From NCBI GenBank assembly GCA_032191485.1, contig JAVDOI010000007.1, positions 4,024,542 to 4,088,541 on the forward strand: 64,000 nt of DNA. The letters run 5' to 3'. A program made the position numbers and the translations under genes. Source of the stretch: Leptoclinus maculatus. Lineage: Eukaryota; Chordata; Actinopteri; Perciformes; Stichaeidae. Positions 1 through 11,429 of this stretch are shown here, in pieces; the stretch's first letter is position 1; each line of letters opens with the position of its first letter. The notes below the pieces were generated by a model. That model did not search any database. It saw only the letters and a list, made by a program, of their open reading frames with translations, and had not been told where the DNA came from.

Positions 1-179
1 ACAGCTTACTGTATTCTAGTTTCTCTATTTATTTTTCAACAGTAATGTAATTGCTTTTAGAGATATTTAAAAGGTCTTAAAAGTCATTGAATTTAAAAAA
101 TAAAAACAAAAAATTTAGAATTGATGGAATTAATAAGATGTGCAAATACCTTGGTTGTATCAAACATGATGATTCTCTT
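1..179. other. AT-rich sequence, nothing recognised
   Basis: AT-rich sequence before the first transposon. No exon, RNA gene or repeat boundary could be recognised. Confidence 0.5.
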
Positions 180-274
180 TACACTGTGTGCACAATTAGT
201 AGGCAAGTTGTATTTTTGAGGATTCATTTCATTGAACAACTACAGTGCTCTCGGTCAATCCAAAATGTTAATAA

Positions 275-542
275 GATAGATAGATAGATAGATATAAACT
301 TTATTTATCCCCAGGGGGAAATTTGTTTGTAGCAGCAGCAAGTTACAGAGTAGAATAAAATATTAGGTATGGAAATGCACAATATATACAGTACAATAAA
401 ATAGCAGAGCAGATATTGAATTGAAGAAATAGAATAAAAAATAAGATAAAATAGAATAAAATAAAAATGCACAGTATATACAATGAATTGGGATGGTATC
501 AAATGAACATCTAGGTAAACTAAACAAAGATGTTCATTTGAT
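275..542 (-). mobile_element. LINE/SINE 3'-tail fragment with (GATA)n, inserted in the Tc1 inverted repeat
   Basis: A GATA run is followed by TTTATTTATCCCCAGGGGG, the reverse of the common fish retroelement tail in which a CCCC..GGG motif is followed by AATAAAG and an ATCT run. It splits the left inverted repeat of the Tc1 element: sequence on both sides continues the match to the right inverted repeat. The retroelement class cannot be fixed from the tail alone. Confidence 0.55.
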
Positions 543-716
543 AAACCTCATAAACCTAATAAACCTCAAAACCTAATAAACCTCAAAACCTCAAACCTGA
601 ATATTTAAGAAAGTAAAAGTGAGGTTTTGGCTTTCTTAGGAGAATATCTGTGTGCACAATTATTGGGCAACTATTAGTGTGCACAATTATTAGGCAGCTT
701 CTTTTCTTCAGGCAAA

Positions 717-1621
717 ATGGGCCAAAAAAGAGATTTAACTGACTCTGAAAAGTCAAAAAAAAAAAAAAAAAGTCTTTCAGAGGGATGCAGCACTCTTGAA
801 ATTGCTAAGATATTGAGGCTTGATCACAGAACCATCAAACGTTTTGTTGCAAATAGTCAACAGGGTCGCAAGAAACGTGTTGAGAAAAAAAGATGCTAAT
901 TAACTGCCAAAGATTTGAGAAGAATCAAACGTGAAGCTACCAGGAACCCATTATCCTCCAGTAGTCATACTCCAGAACTGCAACCTACCTGGAGTGCCCA
1001 GAAGTACAAGGTGTTCAGTGCTCAGAGACATGGCCACGGTAAGGAAGGCTGAAACACAACCACCACTGAACAAGACACATCAAGACTGGGCCAAGAAATA
1101 TCGGAAGGTTTTATGGACTGATGAGATGAGAGTGACTCTTGACGGTCCAGATGGATGGGCCCGTGGCTGGATCAGTAACGGGCACAGAGCTCCACTTCGA
1201 CTCAGACGCCAGCAAGGTGGAGGTGGGGTACTGGTATGGGCTGGTATGATTAAAGATGAGCTAGTTGGACCTTTTCAGGTTGAAGATGGACTCAAAATCA
1301 ACTCCCAAACCTACTGCCAGTTTTTAGAACACACTTTCTTCAAGCAGTGGTACAAGAAAAGGTCTGCATCTTCCAAGAAGACCATCATTTTATGCAGGAC
1401 AATGCTCCATTGCATGCATCCAAGTACTCCACTGCGTGGCTAGCCAGTAAAGGCCTTAAAGGTGAAAGAATAATGACATGGCCCCCTTCCTCACCTGAAC
1501 TAAACCCTATTGAGAACTTGTGGGCCCTTCTTAAACGGGAGATTTACGGTGAAGGAAAACAGTCCACCTCTCTGAACAGTGTCTGGAGGCTGTGGTTGAT
1601 CGTCAACAGATCAAGAAAGTG
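717..1621 (+). pseudogene. Tc1/mariner transposase, frameshifted relic
   Basis: The gene encodes a DNA transposase that is no longer intact. The N-terminal helix-turn-helix segment is readable from 717 (EIAKILRLDHRTIKRFV). After a stop and frame change the catalytic region is read from about 931, with the first Asp in LWTDEM. A further frameshift near 1380 shifts the frame again; the second Asp is in MQDNAPLHAS and the Glu in SPELNPIENLW. 37 residues separate the second Asp and the Glu, so this is a DD37E transposase rather than the DD34E of classical Tc1. An A run at 757-771 is a likely site of one length change. At least two frame breaks make the copy inactive. Confidence 0.85.
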
Positions 1622-1995
1622 ACAGAATCCATGAATGGAAGGCTTATTACTGTTATTGAAAAGAAGGGGGGGCTATATTGGTCACTGATTAAAAAAATAA
1701 TAATATCAATAACGTTTATTTGTACATTTTGAGTTGTTTGTTTATTATTCTCACTTTAACAGATGAAAACAAACAAGTGAGATGGGAACATTTTTCATTT
1801 AGTTGCATAATGATTGTGCACACTAATGCACACTTGTGCACACTCCTAAGAAAGCCCAAATCTCACTTTTACTTTCTTAAATATTCAGGTTTGAGGTTTA
1901 TTAACATTTTGGATTGACCGAGAGCACTGTAGTTGTTCAATAATCAAATGAATCCTCAAAAATACAACTTGCCTAATAATTGTGCACACAGTGTA

Positions 1996-2735
1996 TTGCT
2001 TGGAGGCATCTGTGTATTCAGGCTACCTGTCGACAGAAATTAAACACATGCTGATGATGCCTTAGTGCTAAAATGTGTAATTTTTTTCCATTCGACCTGA
2101 TAGTTATTATTTTTTATTAAGTATAAAGGTGACTTACAAAATTATTTTCCAAAGTGCTGGTTTCTTCTAGGTCATTGGAGCTCAGTTTATCAGCAGAAGG
2201 CAGTAAATGTTTATCTGTGTAGGCATCATGCTGAAGCACTGCATCAATCTAACTTTGCCTTTGTTTCTGTTTTTGGGTGCAGAGAGGATCATTCCAGTCC
2301 ACAGTGAATGCCTGATGGTCAACATACGAGTCCTCAAGCAGAACTGGTGAAAATACACGCTTCAAGTTCCAGCTTCCTGAACTTCATGTCCATGTGAGAC
2401 TCTACCATGTTGAGTGCCCTCTTCAGTAAAGTCTGGACTCAGTGACTCATTACTCTTGATCAACTCAGGGCAAGTGGCTAATCTTTTCATGTTTATTCAT
2501 GGGTATCCTTCATATATATGGACACATGCTGTTTCTTCAAGATCTCAACACTGCTTTGTGAGTATATTGTACAAGATATTATATCAGTTCAACCGGTTTT
2601 TCACAGAGAATGTTAGTTTTTTAAGGTTTATCAATGATGGTCTGTACCTTGATTTACAATATGCTTTATTTGATATTTCCTTTGTAATTTACAATAATCA
2701 GAAGTTGACTGAAATCTATGTCAACCAATTGTATT
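1996..2735. other. No gene recognised
   Basis: Sequence between the Tc1 element and the tandem repeat at 2.75 kb. Open frames here (for example at 2414-2842 on the plus strand) show no recognisable domain or convincing splice context. It is read as part of the long znrf1 intron 1. Confidence 0.4.
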
Positions 2736-2744
2736 ACGTTCTAC

Positions 2745-3372
2745 GTTGTACCGTATTTTTGTACCGTGATGTCTTACACATTGTCACTATATTTTTTACG
2801 GTAAAGTTCTGGCAACCACAGCTGCCGGTAATTTACCGTTAAGTTGCACTTTTCAATAAAGTCCCGTAATAGATTGTACAGTTGTACTGTGTTTTTTACT
2901 GAGAAAAACTGTAATTAGCTTCACAGTATAGTTGCTGTTTATAAAGTTATTTACCGTAAACACGTTTATAACATGGCTGTTATTTCTAAAGCAAATTACC
3001 GTAAACAGGTTTATGAAATCAGTTTTTTATAGTAATTTACCGTAAACAAAAAGCAGTTCTCAACTGTGAAATCTACGGTTGTAAAAAAAACATACCGTGA
3101 TGTATTATACATTCTCACTTTATTTTTTACGGTGAAGTTCTGGCAACCACAGCTGCCAGTAATTTACCGTTAAGTTGCATATTACCGTAAACAGGTTTAT
3201 GAAATCTGTTTTTTTTATAGTAATTTACCGTAAACAAAAAGCAGTTCTCAACTGTGAAATCTACGGTTGCAAAAAAAACATACCGTGATGTATTATACAT
3301 TCTCACTTTATTTTTTACGGTGAAGTTCTGGCAACCACAGCTGCCAGTATTTTACCGTATATTACACAGAAT
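2745..3372. repeat. Tandem repeat, about 188-bp period, rich in TTTACCGTAA palindromes
   Basis: Two nearly identical units start at 3091 and 3279 (each opening CATACCGTGATGTATTATAC), giving a 188-base period, and a more diverged unit lies at about 2762-2850. Each unit contains CTGGCAACCACAGCTGCCAG, itself an imperfect palindrome, and several copies of TTTACCGTAA. It resembles the interior of a fish non-autonomous DNA element that has been tandemly amplified. No coding capacity is seen. Confidence 0.7.
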
Positions 3373-3785
3373 TTCTTTTACAGTGTGGAAGCAGAGGGAA
3401 AAATATTTTTTATAAATTATGATACATGTAGTGCAGGGGTCGCCAATAGGCGGACCACGGTCCGGATCCGGACCCAGACGCTGTCCTATCCGGACCCGGA
3501 CATATAATTGATAGATAATTGAGAATTATACATTTTGGCGGAGCGCTTCCGTTTTAACCTGCGCAGCTTTTCTGGCCTTTACGGCACTCATTCAGCAGTT
3601 CAGGAAACACACCGACCAATTACATACATTGTAAATAATCTCACGTGACGCTACTCAGCCAATCGAATGTTTATTCCAAAATGCATCGTGAGTCGAGTGA
3701 GATTACGCAGACAGGCGGGAGACGGAGCGAGAGCAGTGAGAGAGAAGCAGTGAGAGAAGTGAGTAAATCGGAGAAGCAAGTTAAC

Positions 3786-4255
3786 ATGGCGTGCTCTAAA
3801 AAGAGAAAAGTGGACCTCGAAAACAGAGCTTTAACAAAGAATGGACGGACTCGTATTTGTTCATTCTTCCTGCTGGCGCTACAAAACCACTCTGTCTCAT
3901 ATGCTCAGATACCGTGGCCATTATTCAAAGCGCCAATGTGAAACGCCACTACGAGACCAAACATACCCACTCCAATCCGAACTGAGGGCACAGAAAATAA
4001 ACGATTTAAGAGCCCAATATGAACGTTCCACCAGAATATTAACACATTCATTCACTGCCCAACAACGTGCTTACGAATGTTCCCTGAAAGTTGCTTGGAT
4101 TTTGGGTCAACATAAAGCCATTCACTGATGGAGAGGTTGTCAAGGAGGGCATGAGTGCAGTAGCTGGAACTTTACTTGAGGGGAAACAAAAAGGAAGAGT
4201 TATGTGAAAAAATCAAGCAAATACCTGTCAGCAGCCTCAGACACAAGGCTCATCT
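3786..4255 (+). pseudogene. hAT transposase N-terminal fragment (zinc-finger region)
   Basis: The reading starts MACSKKRKVDLENRAL and, after frame changes near 3840 and 3900, continues through a segment equivalent to NVKRHYETKH, the end of a BED-like zinc finger. It then runs through LQSELRAQKINDLRAQYERS and, after another break, ELCEKIKQIPVSS. These blocks resemble vertebrate domesticated hAT proteins with this N-terminus. The RNase-H catalytic core and C-terminal dimerisation domain are absent. At least three frame breaks are visible. Confidence 0.7.
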
Positions 4256-4517
4256 TTATAAAATCAAGCACTTTCTTTTAAGATGTAAGTTTTTCAAAAG
4301 TTCTTTTTTGTGTATTTTATTTTTAGATGGAGCCATTATTTTACTTGAAATGAGAGAAGAACATTTATTTATGTATTTCTATGTATTATTTATAATCCAT
4401 CCAGTTAAATTTGAAAACTGAGAATAATAATTGTTAAAATATAATTGATGTGTACTTTCTTTATTTGATTTGACAGTTGTTGACTACACAGAGACGTTGT
4501 TACTACTACTAGACTTC

Positions 4518-4519
<2 letters not shown>

Positions 4520-4552
<33 letters not shown>
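4520..4552. repeat. (TA)n microsatellite
   Basis: Uninterrupted alternating T and A inside the hAT element at 3434-4656. Confidence 0.9.
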
Positions 4553-4557
<5 letters not shown>

Positions 4558-4760
4558 CTAAGTGGCGCAAGTTAGATATTATTGTAATGTTCCGGACCTT
4601 TGCCTGAGGAGATTTTCTCAATCTGGACCTTTTGGAATTTTAATTGAAGACCCCTGATGTAGTGTATTTAAGAAAAATTATAAAATTATAAAATAGCTAT
4701 AACTTTGTGATTCTGTTTAGGCCAGCAGAGAAGGCTTTGCAGGCCCTGACGGCCCGCCAC

Positions 4761-5710
4761 GTTTTGACATATTTTGTCATGTGGGAAATCAAACCGTGGA
4801 TCAGGCCAACTGCAAGACAGCCGACCAAAATTTCTGAACTGCCAGAAATCCAGCCATTTGTCAGTCAGATTGTTGATCATTCAAGCAATTTATCAGGTGA
4901 CTTGACGCCTGTCAAACGGCAACTGATCTGCCAGAAATTCTGCCCGATTCTAAAATTAGTCAGAGGCGACCAATTCTGGATTATAATTGTTGTCTAAAGG
5001 TTTTCTGTTAAGTTGTCTTCATGTAAAAAAAGTTAATTTAGGAGTGCTTAGCAGATTCCTGGTTAGTAAAGTGATCAACATGGCAGACAGTTAATCTTTG
5101 ATAGCTTATTGCTCGTTGTGCTTTTTATAATTGTGGTTCTCAAAGTGTGTTCTGGGGATTTTTAGACGACCTTGATGAAGTTCTAGTAGGTCCGTGGCAC
5201 TGTGGGAAACTCCACCAGAAATTATCCCAGTTAAGATGTGTCCGTTTAAAGCTGAGAGTGAAGTTTGTCTGGATGAACTGTAGGTTAATTTGCTATATTA
5301 ATATTCAAATATGGATTAGTCTGTTAACTGTTTCGTAGCACTGAATTTTTTAGATGACGTATATTTCGCTGGTATGTCTCACCTGCTCTCAAAACACCAG
5401 AACTTCATGGCTACATGTACCCCAGGGGGTAATTCTACAGGTTCAGTGACTCAACTAATCTGAAACAATACAGATGATAGTAAAATATACATCCACAGGA
5501 TGTTTAAGAGAAAAATAAAGTTATACAGCGTGACGTGTGAAAACTAGAGAGCAAGTCAGCAAGTTTAAATAGTTAGTGGATTAACACTTGGAATAGTTAG
5601 CAAAAAGTAATGGATACATGGGTTGAGTAGTTGGCTTAAAGCTACCTAGTAACTTTAATGAAAATAAGTTTTTGTAATCATTCCCCAAATTGTCACTTTA
5701 TCATGACAAT
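4761..5710. other. No gene recognised; one short hAT-like end
   Basis: Sequence at about 5133-5160 (GTGGTTCTCAAAGTGTG) resembles the start of a common fish hAT terminal repeat, but no matching right end or TSD was found. Otherwise nothing is recognisable. Confidence 0.35.
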
Positions 5711-6155
5711 AGTAGTACATCAAACAGATAATCTTCGAAAAAAGTCAGGTTCCTCTGCCTCGTTTTAGTGCTCCTGATGGCATGTAAAATATTTCACTAT
5801 ATATTCTGTTACTGCATTGTCTATTTCTCACTTTTCAGAAACGCATTTTAGTTTAACTGTAAAATTAGTATGTTTGCTCCGGTCAGTGGGCGGTGCTTGG
5901 TTTTGGCTCGACTGTTTTCAACACGCTGGGCGGGTTAAAAACGTTCTCATTTTACAGCTAAACAGTCATTAATATATATTTCTGAAAACATTTGAGGTGA
6001 TTCATATTTGATCAGTTTGATCAGAGTTCACACTCCTTGGCTCTGATTGGTTGGTTTCCTTCGGGCGCAATAGAATCTTGCAAGTGACTTTAGGAGCACT
6101 ATAAGGAGGCAGAGGAACCTGATTTTTTCATAAATTATCTGTCTCATGTACTACT
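5711..6155. mobile_element. Small DNA transposon (MITE) with about 75-bp inverted repeats
   Basis: The left arm (5711 to about 5787, containing TCAGGTTCCTCTGCCTC) is matched in inverted form by the right arm (about 6078-6155, containing GAGGCAGAGGAACCTGA). The arms share AGTAGTACAT at the outer edge and TAGTGCTCCT towards the inside. No transposase remains. The superfamily is not assigned because no clear TSD is seen. Confidence 0.7.
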
Positions 6156-7682
6156 ACTTTAAATAATGGATAAACAGATGAAATAGTTACCTAGTTAAAA
6201 CTGAGAAACTGTTGAAACATCCAGCCTCTGCCCTAGTAGTAGAAATGCAAAGTTATACAAACTGACCTAAACATTGAAAATTAAATTGTATTGAAAAGGT
6301 GTTGCAACAGATACACTTAATAGAAAGAATAGTAACATCTTTGGAACATGAATGGTGGATGTCGACGAGGGGGGACTGGAGTTCATCTGACCAAATGGTC
6401 TGGGAACTGCTATAAATCCTACTATGACACAGGTGCAGTGTATACCAAAAGGTGTCTTCGGTTAGGTTTGTTCATTTACTACATCCAACTCAACTGAGTG
6501 ACCAAAAGACAGTCAACCAGAGGATATTATTATTATATATATATATACGTATATATATATACGTAGACAGACTGATGGAACACAAATACAAACACAAATA
6601 ACTGAATTTGCTGTACAGCCCAGTGCTTTAGCAGGCCTTTGATCATTATACCAATCAGTCATCCCTCAGACCAACGGGCCTCTCCTACCGCCCTTCTGCC
6701 TCTTTATCGACACGTCCCGTCAATACAGCATCAGTGCTTCATCAATACAGTTTTGCTTTTTTTTCGTGACCAACACGTTTAATCCCTGTCCACCTTGGCT
6801 GAAGATTCCCCCAGTGGCGCCTTGCAAAGTGGGAAAGCATTTTTAATCGCTTAATCACATCGCCTGTTTGAACAGAACAGAACAGATAGGAGAAGAACTC
6901 GTTTACAATTCAATACAGGCCTTTGCGGGCGACTCGCGAATATCCCAGCAGCACAACCGGTGCCATCACCCAGGTCCGTTTGTAGCGCGGTTGAACAGTA
7001 GTGATGGGTCAATTCACAAATCGATTGTTCATTTCGACAAATACTTTTAAGCGGACGTGTTGATTAAGTTCATCGCTGGACCTGAATCAGATTCTCAGAC
7101 CAGATAAGCCTCCATGGTTAGACTGTAATTGTTTAACACAACAAAAAATCATGAATCAAGATCTCAGGAGGCACGCAAACCCACTTTCCTAAATTGATTA
7201 TTAAATGATATTATACATACGTTTTCCACTGCAAATATTTTAACTGCCAAGTACTTTTTTGACAAATAAATAACTGAACAATATATACAGCTCCATTGCT
7301 CAGTTGTAGACCCTTCCTGATACTCTGTTGCTGCCTCAGCTGCCACAGCAGAAACCTGGGAACATTCTAAACAAATTAATTGGATAGCTAATCACACTGT
7401 TCGGACTGTTTAGCTTTCCCAGGTGTGTTTCCTTAAGTGTCCTCTGGTCCAGACTGTCCTTGCGTCCCCGCAGGACGAGACCTTTTGAGTAATTTGAAAG
7501 TATTTTTCAATATTTATCTGGATTGACTGAGCAAACATTCAGCGTCAGAGTTGAAGAAGTAACGTTCTAACTAGCTAGGTAGGCTCCTTACATGTTTGCC
7601 GATAACTTATTTGAAGAGTTGGGTCTCCAAGATTGACAGCGTTGTGTTAAGAACATATATAGACTAACTAATCAGAATTTAC
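6156..7682. other. No gene recognised; AT-rich palindrome at 6530-6565
   Basis: Mostly unique-looking sequence. The stretch near 6530-6565 is a TA-rich imperfect palindrome with two ACGTA steps. No exon of znrf1 and no other coding segment could be recognised. Confidence 0.35.
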
Positions 7683-8470
7683 CGTAGACTGTATTTAAGA
7701 AGTGTAAGTAGTCACCGTGATGTCACCCATTGAACTCGAGTTTGGCATTTTGGCCATCGCCATCTTGGTTTTTTGCAACCTGACAAGAGAGGGTGAAGCT
7801 AAATTCAACTAAACACTGAATTAGACATTTAATGCGACCAAAATGTGTCTTTCATTCGAGTGTTGTTATCACAGCTTTTCCATGCTTTGTTAACATAGCG
7901 AGTTTATGTCCGTGCACGTGAGCGTGCCCCACTGGTTAGCTCTGTACTGCTCTCATATGGCGGTTACAGCTGATAAAGCTAATCCCAACCGACAGCATTG
8001 AGGAAGCGTGACCCTAAGATAAACACTATTAGCTCTGTCAGCATGTTTTCCATAGTATGAACTGCTAGCACTATTAGATGGCGTCACCATGTTGAGAGCC
8101 ATTAAGAGGCAATTGAAATGCTTCCAATCTCATATAATGCACCTTTACAAAAACATGGACAACGCCATGGTAGCAACCTGTCAATCACAAGGTAGCCCCA
8201 CCCTAAAGCCTACTCTGCTTTATGGTCTATTTGACTCTAAATGGACCATAATTTACTAAAGGAACATCATGCTGTATTGAAGAAGACTTGAAACTAGAGA
8301 TTGAGACCATAAACTCATGTTTACAATGTTTACTGAGGTAATAAATCAAGTGAGAAATAGAACCATTTTCTGATAGACTTCTATACAACCAGAGGAGTCG
8401 CCCCTTGATGGACATTAGAGAGAATGACGGTTTATGGCACTTCCGCATTGGCTTCACTTTTCAGAACTCG
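7683..8470 (+). repeat. Dispersed repeat family R1, copy A
   Basis: Member of a family present about eight times in the window. In this orientation it starts TAGACTGTATTTAAGAAGTG, has GGCCATCGCCATCTTGG at about 7751-7767 (a YY1-like CCAT core), and ends near TTGGCTTCACTTTTCAGAAC. The central block GGTCTATTTGACTCTAAATG is shared with all other long copies. There are no terminal inverted repeats and no coding capacity, so the class is unknown. Confidence 0.75.
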
Positions 8471-11076
8471 AGACTGTCATTTACTTGAGTTAACTTGAAT
8501 GCATCAGCTTTGGAAAAATGTGCGCAGAGGTGTTCATGATACTAACGATTCTTGAGCTCTGGATTTATTCTATTCAGAAATTCAGCCCTCTACTCTGCGG
8601 GGAAAAGCCAAAAACAAATTCTTCCTCCTGTGCATGATCATGTTTTGATTCAGAGAGGAGTTCTACAATGAAACAAGATTCAACTCACTTTAAATAGTAA
8701 TCAAATATAAATGTACATGTATAACCACCACTGTACTCTCTCCCATACACAAAAAGGTAGTGCAGGTAAGGTATTCACATGCATGATAGACACATACACG
8801 CACTCTCAAACAGACACATGCCCACCGTTGGCTTGAACCAGGTTAGAGGGTGAACTGCTGACGCTGCATGTAATCTGTTCTGTGGAGTTCACTCACCCTT
8901 CTGAGGTGAAAAGCAATTACTCAGCAACCCCATTACTTCCTCTGTCCTCATCTCTTTGTCTCACTGAGTGGATGTCTGCATGCTATTGTTTTCAGATTAC
9001 AGACACATAAATCAATCTTCCACTTTTATATCCTGGTGCTTTTTAATTTACTGCAAATGGCAATAGTAATACAAACGTACCTTGTTTCTACAGGACAATA
9101 ATCTGATTAAATGATTCAGTCTTAAAGTTCTGACAGTTGCAGCAAAGTCAAGCTCACATTCAATTCTACCCACAATTCTCACAAAACAAAACAATTATGG
9201 TGTTCAAAAATGGCATATTTCTTCAGACACATGGTTGCATAGTTTTTAAGTGATTGTGATAAAGCTGCTTGAAAGTCACATCTCACATTAAAAGGTTATC
9301 TGACCTATTAGAACCATAAAGGGTTTTTCGGCTTGTCTCCATAACCCTTTTTGGTTCCTGATCAGACCTGGTACAATTTTCCAGCTGGAGCCCTTTCAGA
9401 GTGTTCTACCCAGAACCATTTCTGAAAGGTTCCACCCAGTATCGCCTATGAGAAGTTCTACAGAGAACCCCCCTATGGTGTAATGGCACAATCTTTGATC
9501 TTTGAATAATGATCAAATAGTTCCAAGTGATCTATTTTACTTCTAGATACGACCTTTTTTCTGTATGTCATACCGCTGTCTCTCTCTCCCCTTGTTTCCT
9601 GTCTGCCTCTTCACTGTCAACTCTCATCCATGCCTTCAGCCCAATACAATGGAGGTCAATGGAATTATTTTTCATTTTGTGGTGCTAAAAATGTAGAAAA
9701 TACATTAAAATATAACAGTAACAGTCTGAATCAGCTTTCCTGATACGCTAAGTAATCCATTCCTCACCATAAACAGTTATTTATTGGATCTCTAGATAAA
9801 TTGATCCAGACTCCAGAACTTTGGCAAACCTCTATATGCTGTATTTCCTACTTGTAATGATGCAGCCATGGGATGAGCGAGTGTAAAGAAAAACCTCCCA
9901 CAGTTCTCTCCGGTAGAGAGAATGATTAAGGGTCTGCTGCCTGAAATAACTTCCTAGCTGCTGCTCGGCCTGTGCTTGCATCATAGGGTTTAGGATTTGG
10001 AGGGATGAAAAAGAGCCTTCCCACCAGATTCTGATTATTGACAAGTGTACATAGACGTACTCCAACATGTACATGGGGTCGAGGCTGAAATCAGCGAAGT
10101 GCTTCTTTAGGCACAGAAATAAATCATCCTCCCACACATGCACTGCACACACAAACAAATAAATACGCAGCTGATACATCACATACATGGGCCACACAGT
10201 TAGCGACTGACCGGCATTCACACAGTCGGCTGGATGTTGTGGCTGGATTTCACGGCCGAATACAGGGATTGGGGGAACATCTGTGCCGCTGAACTGGTTG
10301 CGGGATTCAGGAATATAGGTCAGCACTGCAATTTATTCCTCTGCCTCTCTCTCTCTCCCACACAGACACACACACACACATTCACACTCTCCCCATCTTC
10401 CCTCTTCTCTTTCCTCCCTGTTAGCTCAGTGCAGTGAACGCACAGAGGAGGCATATGAGGACACACACATACACATTCTGCATACATACAAGGGCAGAAT
10501 GATGTGATGGAGAAACTGCGAGCGAAGTTTGGAGATTTTTGTTGCTGTGACAACCACATAGCCTGACACTGCTGTTTTTTTTAGACGTGCACGAGCCCCG
10601 CGTGCATGCTGTGACACAAACACACACACACACTTCCCTCACATTTGAAATTGTTGCCCCAACCTCAATATTCCCTTCCTGGATGACTTTTGCCGCATGC
10701 ACACACACAAATGTTATTTACACACGCATTCAAAAATAAAAATAAAATAAATAGGCAGAGCACGAGGTCAGGAAAAAGAGAGACAGAGTTAGAAAAGGAG
10801 GAGAAGACAGATAGTCTTGGACCTAATTTGAAATGGTCCCTACAAGCAATAATGTAAAAGGTATAAAGGGTATCAAAGGTTGCATCAGGCGTGTGGCTGT
10901 ATGTCAACACCGTAATAGGTACTGCAATTGCTATGGGCTGGCCAATTACGAGCGGCGAGGGCTCCGGCGGTCGCCGTGGCAGTCGGTGGGCAAGGCGACA
11001 GTTGCTATGGACAGCGCCTAAATGTCGTCACGGCAGAGCAATAAGACTTTCTAAAGATACACCTCTGACTTTGGGC
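8471..11076. other. No gene recognised; AGAACC-rich imperfect palindrome at about 9310-9480
   Basis: Bases 9310-9480 contain repeated AGAACC/GGTTCT words in inverted arrangement, typical of a degenerate MITE. CA-rich stretches lie at about 10360-10720. A 164-codon minus-strand open frame (10326-9832) has no recognisable domain and is not called a gene. Confidence 0.35.
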
Positions 11077-11340
11077 AGCAAGCGGAGCAGGGACAGGTAG
11101 CAGCATTTATACAGACTGTGTTTAGGACAGACTACTGTAATACATCGGATTGTCAGAGAGTTACAGTGAGGGTTAGAGAAAAATACCCACCATGCAATGT
11201 CAGAGCAGGGAGCAAGCGGAGCAGGGACAGGTAGCAGCATTCATACAGACTGTGTTTAGGACAGACTACTGTAATACATCGGACTGTCAGAGAGTTACAG
11301 TGAGGGTTACAGAAAAATGCCCACCATGCAATGTCAGATA
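11077..11340. repeat. Tandem duplication, 134-bp unit, two copies
   Basis: Unit 1 (11077-11210) and unit 2 (11211 to about 11340) both begin AGCAAGCGGAGCAGGGACAG and contain TACAGACTGTGTTTAGGACA. They differ at only a few positions, so the duplication is recent or homogenised. Confidence 0.85.
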
Positions 11341-11429
11341 GTTCAACTTTCTTGCATTATCCACTTCTCCTTGTTATGTCTCTTTTACATAAGAAAGTGA
11401 TTTCCTGCATTTCCCAGAATACCCTTTAA

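Larger units (their letters stand above)
182..1993 (+). mobile_element. Tc1/mariner element (DD37E type) with long terminal inverted repeats
   Basis: The element is bounded by TA dinucleotides (180-181 and 1994-1995), the target duplication of Tc1/mariner elements. It starts CACTGTGTGCACAATTA and the right end is its reverse complement. The inverted repeats are long: right end about 1802-1993, left end 182-274 continuing at about 545-690. The left repeat is interrupted by an inserted retroelement tail (275-542). A broken transposase lies between. Long inverted repeats and a DDE core of the DD37E spacing are seen directly; the subfamily name is not assigned. Confidence 0.88.
3434..4656 (+). 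mobile_element. hAT element with perfect 8-bp TSD (ATGTAGTG)
   Basis: The ends are CAGGGGTCGCCAATAGGCGG on the left and the reverse complement of CAGGGGTCTTCAATTAAAAT on the right, flanked by ATGTAGTG at 3426-3433 and 4657-4664. The TSD has TA at its centre, the pattern reported for Buster-type hATs. It is only 1223 bp, too short for a full transposase, but it retains a broken N-terminal zinc-finger coding region. It sits inside another hAT copy. Confidence 0.9.
3395..4760 (-). mobile_element. hAT element fragment of the CAGTGG(T/C)GGGCCGT family, interrupted by a second hAT
   Basis: Bases 4665-4760 are the reverse complement of the left end of the complete copy at 22291-23581 (shared block with GTTTAGGCCAGCAGAGAAGG and the end GGCCCGCCAC). 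The sequence left of the inserted element (about 3395-3433) continues the same match, so this copy was split by the hAT insertion at 3434-4656. The last bases of the terminal repeat (TG) are missing and no TSD is visible. Confidence 0.7.

Noticed and set aside
2745..3372. CRISPR-like array
   Set aside because: Unit is 188 bp without short repeat-spacer structure, in a vertebrate genome; it is a tandem duplication.
9832..10326. 164-codon minus-strand open frame in the znrf1 intron
   Set aside because: No recognisable domain, no promoter or splice context, and a frame of this length is expected by chance somewhere in 64 kb of six-frame sequence.
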